Shown piece after piece: positions 56,388-64,000 of a DNA stretch of 64,000 nucleotides. A program made the translations under genes and the position numbers. Within the stretch, counting starts at the first letter, position 1; each line of letters opens with the position of its first letter. The stretch comes from Karstenula rhodostoma CBS 690.94 (lineage: Eukaryota; Ascomycota; Dothideomycetes; Pleosporales; Didymosphaeriaceae), in the NCBI GenBank assembly GCA_010093485.1, contig MU001508.1, positions 758,051-822,050 on the forward strand. The letters run 5' to 3'. Under the pieces are notes generated by a model, which worked only from the letters and a program-made list of their open reading frames with translations, did not search any database and had not been told where the DNA came from.

Positions 56388-59300
56388 ATGGCTTATCCAC
56401 CGCCGCCGCCGCCGCCTCCCCCTCCAGGGGCGCCTGGCTCTTCGTTCGGAGCTCTCCCCCCACCCCCACCTCCCCCTCCCCCAGGACCCCCTGGCACTGT
56501 CGGCCCACCTGGCCTACGACCGCCCGTCGACCCACAGGTAGCAAAGTTTGCGCAGAAGAAGAAGGACTGGCTGCGGCGACAACGGCAGAGATTTGGCGAG
56601 AGGCGAAAAGCAGGGTTCGTCGAGACGCAAAAGGCGGATCTCCCTCCGGAGCACTTGCGCAAAGTTTTCAGGGACATTGGAGATGTATCGCAGAAGAAGT
56701 TCACAAGCGACAAGCGAAGCTACTTGGGCGCGCTCAAGTTCATGCCTCATGCTGTGCTGAAGTTATTAGAGAACATGCCCATGCCATGGGAGAGCAGACG
56801 CGATGTCAAGGTTCTTTATCACACCAACGGATGTTTGACTTTGGTCAACGAAGTACCACGCGTGATCGAGCCCGTCTTCCATGCGCAATGGGCCGCAATG
56901 TGGATTGCGATGCGCAAGGAAAAGAGCGACCGACGGCATTTCAAGCGTATGCGATTCCCGCCATTCGATGATGAAGAGCCTCCCATGTCATACTCGGAGA
57001 ACATCGAGGATGTGGAGCCATTGGAGCCGATCCAGTTGGAACTTGATGAGGATGAAGATGGCCCGGTGTACGACTGGTTTTACGAGCACCGACCTTTGCT
57101 CGATACGCCGCATGTCAACGGACCGAGCTATGAGAAGTGGAACCTGGACCTGCCTCAAATGGCCACACTCTACCGTCTGAGCGACAAGCTGTTGAGCGAT
57201 CTAGTGGACAAGAATTATTTCCACATGTTCGACCTGGACAGTTTCCTGACCGCGAAAGCCCTAAACGTAGCAATCCCTGGAGGACCCCGTTTCGAGCCTC
57301 TTTACAAGGATATCGACCCGAATGATGAGGATTTTGGCGAATTCAATGCGATCGACCGCATCATCTTCCGGTCTCCCATTCGAACCGAATATCGTGTATC
57401 CTTCCCGTTTCTTTACAACTCCCTTCCGCGATCCGTCAGACTTGCGTGGTACTCTCACCCCCAAGTTGTGTATGTTCGCAGCGATAATCCTGATCTTCCG
57501 GCGTTTTACTTCGATCCCATCATCAATCCGATTTCATTGCGAGCAGTAGCCCCAACGAACATCACGGTCAGCCATGAAGACGAGGTCTTCGGTTACGGAA
57601 ACGACGAGGATGACGAAGACGACTTTCAACTTCCTGACGAGGTGGAGCCCTTCATGGCCGAAGAGGAGCTCTACACAGACGAGACAGCTTCGGCAATTGC
57701 CTTGTGGTGGGCACCACATCCATTCGACAAGCGCTCAGGCAGGATGGTACGAGCGCAGGATGTTCCCCTCGTGAAGCAGTGGTACCTCGAACACGTCCCT
57801 GCTGGACAGCCGGTCAAAGTGCGGGTCTCATACCAGAAGCTGCTCAAAACCTACGTGTTGAACGAGCTCCACAACCGGCCCTCGAAGGCGCAAAACAAGC
57901 AGAATTTGATGACAACGCTAAAAAGCACCAAGTTCTTCCAACAGACTAAGATCGACTGGGTGGAAGCCGGTCTGCAGGTCTGCCGGCAGGGTTTCAACAT
58001 GTTGAATCTACTCATTCACCGAAAGAACCTTACTTACCTGCATCTCGACTACAACTTCAACCTCAAGCCCGTGAAAACCCTCACCACCAAAGAACGAAAG
58101 AAGTCGCGATTTGGAAACGCCTTCCACTTGATGCGCGAGATCCTGCGTCTGACCAAGCTGATTGTCGATGCCCAGGTGCAGTACCGTCTTGGCAACATTG
58201 ACGCTTTCCAACTTGCTGATGGTATTCTGTACGCTTTCAACCACGTCGGCCAGCTCACAGGAATGTACCGCTACAAGTACAAACTGATGCACCAGATCCG
58301 ATCGTGTAAGGATCTGAAACATCTCATCTACTATCGTTTCAACTCCGGCCCCGTTGGCAAAGGACCTGGATGCGGTTTCTGGGCGCCGGCATGGAGAGTC
58401 TGGCTATTCTTTATGCGTGGAATCATCCCACTGTTGGAGCGATGGCTTGGTAACCTTCTTTCTCGACAATTTGAAGGGCGTCACAGCAAGGGCGTTGCGA
58501 AGACGGTCACCAAACAGCGTGTGGAGTCTCACTTTGATCTTGAGCTTCGCGCTGCAGTAATGAGCGATCTTATGGACATGATGCCGGAAGGTATCAAGCA
58601 GAACAAGGTCAACACCGTTCTACAGCATCTTTCGGAAGCCTGGAGATGCTGGAAGAGTAACATACCGTGGAAGGTTCCAGGTCTACCAGCGCCAATAGAG
58701 AACATCATCCTTCGTTATGTTAAGAGCAAGGCCGATTGGTGGATCTCTGTCGCACACTACAACCGCGAGCGTATTCGGCGAGGCGCCACCGTCGACAAGA
58801 CGGTTGCGAAGAAGAATCTGGGAAGATTGACGCGCTTGTGGTTGAAGGCTGAGCAAGAGCGTCAACACAACTACATGAAGGACGGTCCTTACGTCTCGTC
58901 AGAGGAAGCTGTCGCCATCTACACGACGATGGTGCATTGGTTGGAGGCGAGGAAGTTCCAGCCCATTCCTTTCCCTAGTGTCTCCTACAAGCACGACACG
59001 AAGATTCTCATCCTTGCACTTGAGCGCCTTCGTGAAGCGTACTCAGTCAAGGGCCGCCTCAACCAGAGCCAGCGTGAGGAGCTTGCACTCATTGAGCAGG
59101 CATACGACTCCCCTGGAACGACCTTGGCGAGGATCAAGCGATTCTTGTTGACGCAGCGAGCGTTCAAGGAAGTCGGCATCGATATGAACGACAATTACAG
59201 CACGATCAATCCGGTATACGATATTGAGCCGATGGAGAAGATCACGGACGCCTACCTTGATCAATATCTCTGGTACCAAGCCGACCAACGGCATTTGTTT

Positions 59301-62300
59301 CCAGGTTGGATCAAGCCTTCCGACTCCGAAGTCCCGCCACTACTCACCTATAAGTGGGCTCAGGGTGTCAACAACCTGGACAAGGTGTGGGAACATGAAA
59401 ATGGAGAATGCAACGTCCTGATTGAGACGCAATTGTCCAAGGTGTACGAGAAGATGGATCTAACGCTGCTCAACCGTCTGCTCCGGTTGATCATGGACCA
59501 CAACTTGGCAGACTACATCACGGCTAAGAACAACGTTCAGCTTAACTACAAAGACATGAACCATGTCAATGCTTATGGCATGATTCGTGGCCTACAGTTC
59601 TCTGGCTTTGTCTTCCAGTTCTACGGACTTGTCTTGGATATTTTGTTGCTTGGTCTGCAGCGAGCGAACGAGATCGCAGGTGCTCCGGAAAGCCCGAACG
59701 ACTTCCTCCAGTTCAAGGATAAAGAGACTGAGGTCCGCCACCCAATTCGCCTGTACACCAGGTACATCGATCGTATCTGGGTGTTCTTCCGATTCACCGC
59801 CGAAGAATCGAGGGATCTGATCCAGCGATTCTTGACCGAGAATCCGGATCCCAATTTTGAGAATGTCATCGGGTATCGCAACAAGAAGTGCTGGCCGCGC
59901 GACTCCAGGATGCGTTTGATGCGCCACGATGTCAATCTTGGACGTGCCGTATTCTGGGACCTGAAGAACCGTTTGCCTCGATCCATTACCACGATAGAGT
60001 GGGACGATACTTTCGCGAGCGTATACAGTCGCGACAATCCCAACCTCCTCTTCTCCATGAACGGTTTCGAGGTGCGCATCCTGCCCAAGATTCGCAACCT
60101 CAACGAGGAGTTCCCCACGAAGGACAGCGTGTGGTCACTCGTTGACAATGCCACGAAAGAGCGCACTGCACATGCCTTCCTTCAGGTGACGGAAGAGGAT
60201 ATCCAGAAGTTCAACAACCGCATTCGGCAGATTCTGATGTCCTCAGGGTCAACGACGTTTACCAAGATCGCGAACAAGTGGAACACTACGCTTATTGCGC
60301 TGTTTACGTACTACCGCGAGGCAGCTGTGTCAACCGTCAACCTGCTTGACACCATCGTCAAGTGTGAGACCAAGATTCAAACACGTGTAAAGATTGGTCT
60401 GAATTCCAAGATGCCTTCACGCTTCCCTCCAGCGGTCTTTTACACCCCAAAGGAACTGGGTGGTCTGGGTATGATTTCAGGATCCCATATCCTGATTCCT
60501 GCTAGTGATAAGCGGTGGTTCAAGCAGACCGATACTGGCATCACGCACTTCCGTGCTGGTATGTCCCACGATGAGGAGACATTGATTCCGAACATCTTCC
60601 GGTACATCATTCCGTGGGAATCTGAGTTCATCGACTCGCAGCGTGTGTGGATGGAATACTCACAAAAGCGACAAGAAGCACATCAACAGAACCGACGACT
60701 AACACTGGAGGACTTGGAGGACAGCTGGGACCGAGGTCTACCTCGTATTAATACTCTCTTCCAGAAGGACCGTAGCACTCTCAGTTTCGACAAGGGTTTC
60801 CGAGCAAGGACCGAGTTCAAGATCTACCAACATATGAAGAGCAACCCATTCTGGTGGACGAGCCAGCGACACGACGGCAAGCTTTGGAATCTGAATGCTT
60901 ACAGGACGGACGTTATTCAGGCTCTTGGTGGTGTCGAGACTATTCTTGAGCACACGCTCTTCAAGGCGACCGCTTTCCCGTCCTGGGAGGGTCTGTTCTG
61001 GGAAAAGGTACGTTCTTCACTTCGATTCCCCATTGCTTGGCGAATAGTTTGAGTACTGCATTGCTGCTCCTACGGTAACACAGGATACTCGGATTATTGA
61101 CTAGGCACTGTTTTACAAACTGAACTAACTTGTGGTAAGGCATCTGGATTCGAAGAGAGCATGAAATTCAAGAAGCTCACGAATGCCCAACGATCCGGTT
61201 TGAACCAAATTCCCAACCGTCGATTCACCCTGTGGTGGTCTCCTACGATCAATCGCGCCAACGTCTACGTCGGTTTCCAGGTTCAGCTTGACTTGACTGG
61301 TATCTTCTTACACGGCAAGATTCCGACACTGAAGATCTCCTTGATCCAGATTTTCCGCGCGCATTTGTGGCAGAAGATTCACGAGTCAGTCGTGATGGAT
61401 CTGTGCCAGGTCTTTGATCAAGAACTAGAAGCGTTAGGCATCGAGACAGTGCAAAAAGAGACTATCCATCCTCGAAAATCTTACAAGATGAACAGCTCAT
61501 GCGCTGATATCTTGTTGTTCGCCAGCCACAAGTGGAGCGTTTCGAACCCTTCCCCGCTTCAAGACAACAAGGATCAAATGGGAGCTACTACAACGAACAA
61601 GTTCTGGATCGACGTTCAGCTCCGCTACGGTGATTACGATTCCCATGATATCGAGCGTTACGTTCGCGCGAAGTATCTTGACTACACCCAAGACAGCATG
61701 AGTATCTACCCATCAGCTACTGGGTTGATGATCGCGATCGACTTGGCCTACAACTTGTACTCAGCCTATGGCCAGTATTTCCCCGGTCTCAAGCAGCTTG
61801 TTCAACAGGCCATGGCGAAGGTCATGAAGGCTAATCCAGCCCTTTACGTCCTTCGCGAGCGTATTCGAAAGGGTCTACAGCTGTACGCTTCGGAGAGCAA
61901 CCAAGAATTCCTCAACTCACAGAACTACTCCGAGCTGTTCAGCAACCAGGTTCAGCTGTTCATTGACGATACCAACGTCTACCGTGTCACTATCCACAAG
62001 ACCTTCGAGGGTAACTTGACCACCAAGCCCATCAACGGTGCCATCTTCATCTTCAACCCTCGAACCGGACAGCTTTTCCTAAAGATCATTCACACTAGTG
62101 TCTGGGCTGGACAGAAGCGTCTTGGTCAATTAGCGAAATGGAAGACTGCGGAAGAAGTTGCAGCCCTCATCCGATCTTTGCCCGTCGAAGAACAACCGAA
62201 GCAGCTGATTGTAACTCGAAAGGGTCTTCTCGATCCCCTGGAGGTTCACTTGCTCGACTTCCCCAACATCTCCATCCGTGCATCGGAGCTGCAACTTCCT

Positions 62301-63635
62301 TTCCAGGCTGCGATGAAGGTGGAGAAACTTGGCGATATGATTCTTCGCGCGACTGGACCTCAGATGGTGCTTTTCAACCTTTACGATGAATGGCTGAAGA
62401 CAATCTCGTCCTACACGGCGTTTTCGCGTCTGATTCTCATCTTGCGCGCCTTACACGTGAACCAGGACAAAACCAAATTGCTCTTACGCCCCGACAAGAC
62501 GGTTATTACACAGGAGCATCACATTTGGCCGACGCTGGGTGATGACGAGTGGATCAAGGTCGAGGTGCAACTTCGCGATCTCATCCTCAACGACTACGGC
62601 AAGAAGAACAACGTCAACACCTCGTCGCTCACCAGCAGTGAAGTGCGCGACATCATCTTAGGAATGGAAATCTCAGCACCTTCAATGCAACGTCAACAGG
62701 CTGCCGAGATCGATGCGCAGCAACAGGAGCAGCAACAACTGACCGCTGTGACCACGAAGACCCAAAACATCCACGGCGAGGAGATGGTCGTTACTACAAC
62801 GTCGCAATACGAACAAGCATCTTTCGCTTCCAAGACAGAGTGGCGCACCAGGGCAGTGGCAACTTCGAACCTGCGCACACGTGCCAACAACATCTACATC
62901 AACTCTGAAGATGTCAAAGAAGAAGGCCACTTCACCTATGTCATGCCAAAGAACGTTCTGAAGCGGTTCATCACCATCGCAGACTTGCGGGTACAGGTTG
63001 CAGGCTACCTCTACGGCCGATCCCCGCGAGACAACGACCAGGTCAAGGAGATTGTAACCATTGTCATGATACCTCAAGTTGGCAATACTCGCGATGTACA
63101 GCTGCCCAAGACCCTGCCGCATCACGAGTACCTCAACGACCTTGAGCCCCTGGGTATAATTCACACTGTCAGCGGCAACGAGCCTCCCTACATGCAAGCT
63201 AGCGATGTCACACAGCACGCTCGTTTGATGAATACCCATTCGAGCTGGGATAAGAAGACTGTCTCTATGACGGTTTCATTCACTCCCGGTTCAGTCTCGC
63301 TCGCCGCCTGGGCGCTCACCCCAGCAGGCTACAAATGGGGCGCGGAAAACAAAGACACCATGTCCGACAATCCGTCTGGCTTTTCCACCTCTTTCGGTGA
63401 GAAATGCCAGCTCCTGCTCTCCGACAAGATCCGCGGCTACTTCCTGGTCCCCGACAATGGCATCTGGAACTACAGTTTCTTGGGCAGCGCCTTCGGTACG
63501 GTGGAGAAGAGGCCAGTGAACGTAAAGCTGGACACCCCGGCGAGGTTCTATGATGGCGTGCATCGGCCGCTGCATTTCCACAATTTCGCGGAGTTGGAGG
63601 ATGTATGGGTGGACCGCGAGAATACATTTGAGTAA
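56388..63635 (+). CDS. PRP8: Spliceosome core protein PRP8
   Basis: Two exons (56388-61007 and 61140-63635) give 2371 residues. The fungal N-terminus has two poly-proline runs (residues 4-33). It is followed by the long, almost invariant PRP8 body; examples are [40 protein letters not shown] and [20 protein letters not shown]. The domains are the N-terminal, reverse-transcriptase-like, endonuclease-like and RNase H-like regions and a C-terminal MPN/Jab1 domain ([20 protein letters not shown] onward). The MPN domain lacks the catalytic His-x-His-Pro motif, as in all PRP8. PRP8 is the U5 snRNP scaffold that surrounds the spliceosome active site and controls Brr2. The intron lies between WEK and ASGFEESMK. 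The length shows there is no PRP8 intein. It ends 365 bp before the window edge. Confidence 0.98.
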
Positions 63636-63677
63636 TTGGGCGGATGGAATTGACAGTGTATATCAGTTCGGCGTTGG

Positions 63678-63985
63678 GGGGACACTGGAGTTGATACATA
63701 GTCGGCTTAGGGCCTAGTGTAGGATATTAGTTGCATTTGGGCGGCGGGGATGTTGGATGGTGAAGTAAAGGGCACGTCACGTATATCTAAAACAGCGCCA
63801 TCAAGCGCTCAGTTCATGTACACCTAAGACAGCGCCACCAACCGCTCAGTTTTCATCTCGCATAAGCTCTCATGTATGGATGTGATGTATAACTGCATGT
63901 ATTAACCTGATTAAAAAATGCATAAGGGGACACTGGAGTTGATACACAGTCGGCTTAGGGCCTAGTATAAGATACTCACAGATGG
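63678..63985. repeat. Direct repeat of about 55 bp flanking the PRP8 3' region
   Basis: The segment beginning GGGGACACTGGAGTTGATAC at 63678 recurs at 63926 with few differences (ACATAGTCGGCTTAGGGCC against ACACAGTCGGCTTAGGGCC). The offset is 248 bp. The second copy reaches the window end. The repeat may continue beyond the window. Confidence 0.85.
63785..63851. repeat. Two tandem 37-bp units
   Basis: CTAAAACAGCGCCATCAAGC followed by GCTCAGTT at 63787 is repeated 37 bp later as CTAAGACAGCGCCACCAACC followed by GCTCAGTT. It is nested inside the larger direct repeat downstream of PRP8. Confidence 0.8.
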
Positions 63986-64000
63986 AGATCAAAAGCCTAC

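Overview
This window is a gene-dense nuclear segment of a filamentous ascomycete (Pezizomycotina, most likely a Dothideomycete). Almost every gene is broken by short GT-AG introns of about 40-150 bp. Many products are fungal or eukaryotic housekeeping proteins (PRP8, RPD3, RPN11, RPS21, RPL34, RTC1/SEA2). Others are typical of filamentous ascomycetes: a rhodopsin-domain membrane protein, a LaeA-like methyltransferase, 2EXR/F-box-like proteins, a cytochrome P450 and an M28 leucine aminopeptidase. All splice models were built by eye. For each multi-exon gene I checked that the exons sum to a multiple of three and that the joins restore family-conserved residues.

Layout, left to right: F-box protein (-); metacaspase (+) converging on a GFA/CENP-V enzyme (-); a tRNA-Phe(GAA) gene interrupted by three insertions (-); an exonuclease III-type endonuclease with an apparent frameshift (-); a dual-specificity phosphatase (-); the divergent pair RPD3 (-) and RPN11 (+); a LaeA-like methyltransferase (-); an HMT1-type ABC transporter (-) divergent from RTC1 (+); RPS21 (-); a 2EXR-like gene (+) and its decayed tandem copy (+); a TpA-rich stretch; a secreted M28 aminopeptidase (-); a rhodopsin-domain membrane protein (-); an unrecognised protein (-); a 4-kb array of degenerate short repeats; an aldehyde dehydrogenase and a P450 (both -); alkaline phosphatase PHO8 (-); an unrecognised membrane protein (-); a LEU3-like Zn2Cys6 regulator (-); and RPL34 (-) divergent from PRP8 (+).

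The most unusual object is the tRNA-Phe gene at 4694-4909 (-). Removing a 40-nt insertion at the canonical 37/38 site and two further insertions of 51 and 52 nt leaves exactly 73 nt. That product folds into a perfect cloverleaf nearly identical to yeast tRNA-Phe in its body. The two extra insertions look like spliceosomal introns (GTAAGT donors, CTAAT/CTAAC branch sites, CAG acceptors). One of them splits the Pol III B box. The second notable structure is the degenerate array at about 36.9-40.9 kb, which no gene explains.

Functionally the window is a mixture. Chromatin, proteasome, translation and splicing genes sit in divergent or convergent pairs. They are interspersed with accessory metabolic, transport and secreted-enzyme genes. 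I see no secondary-metabolite cluster, no intact transposon and no CRISPR-like system.
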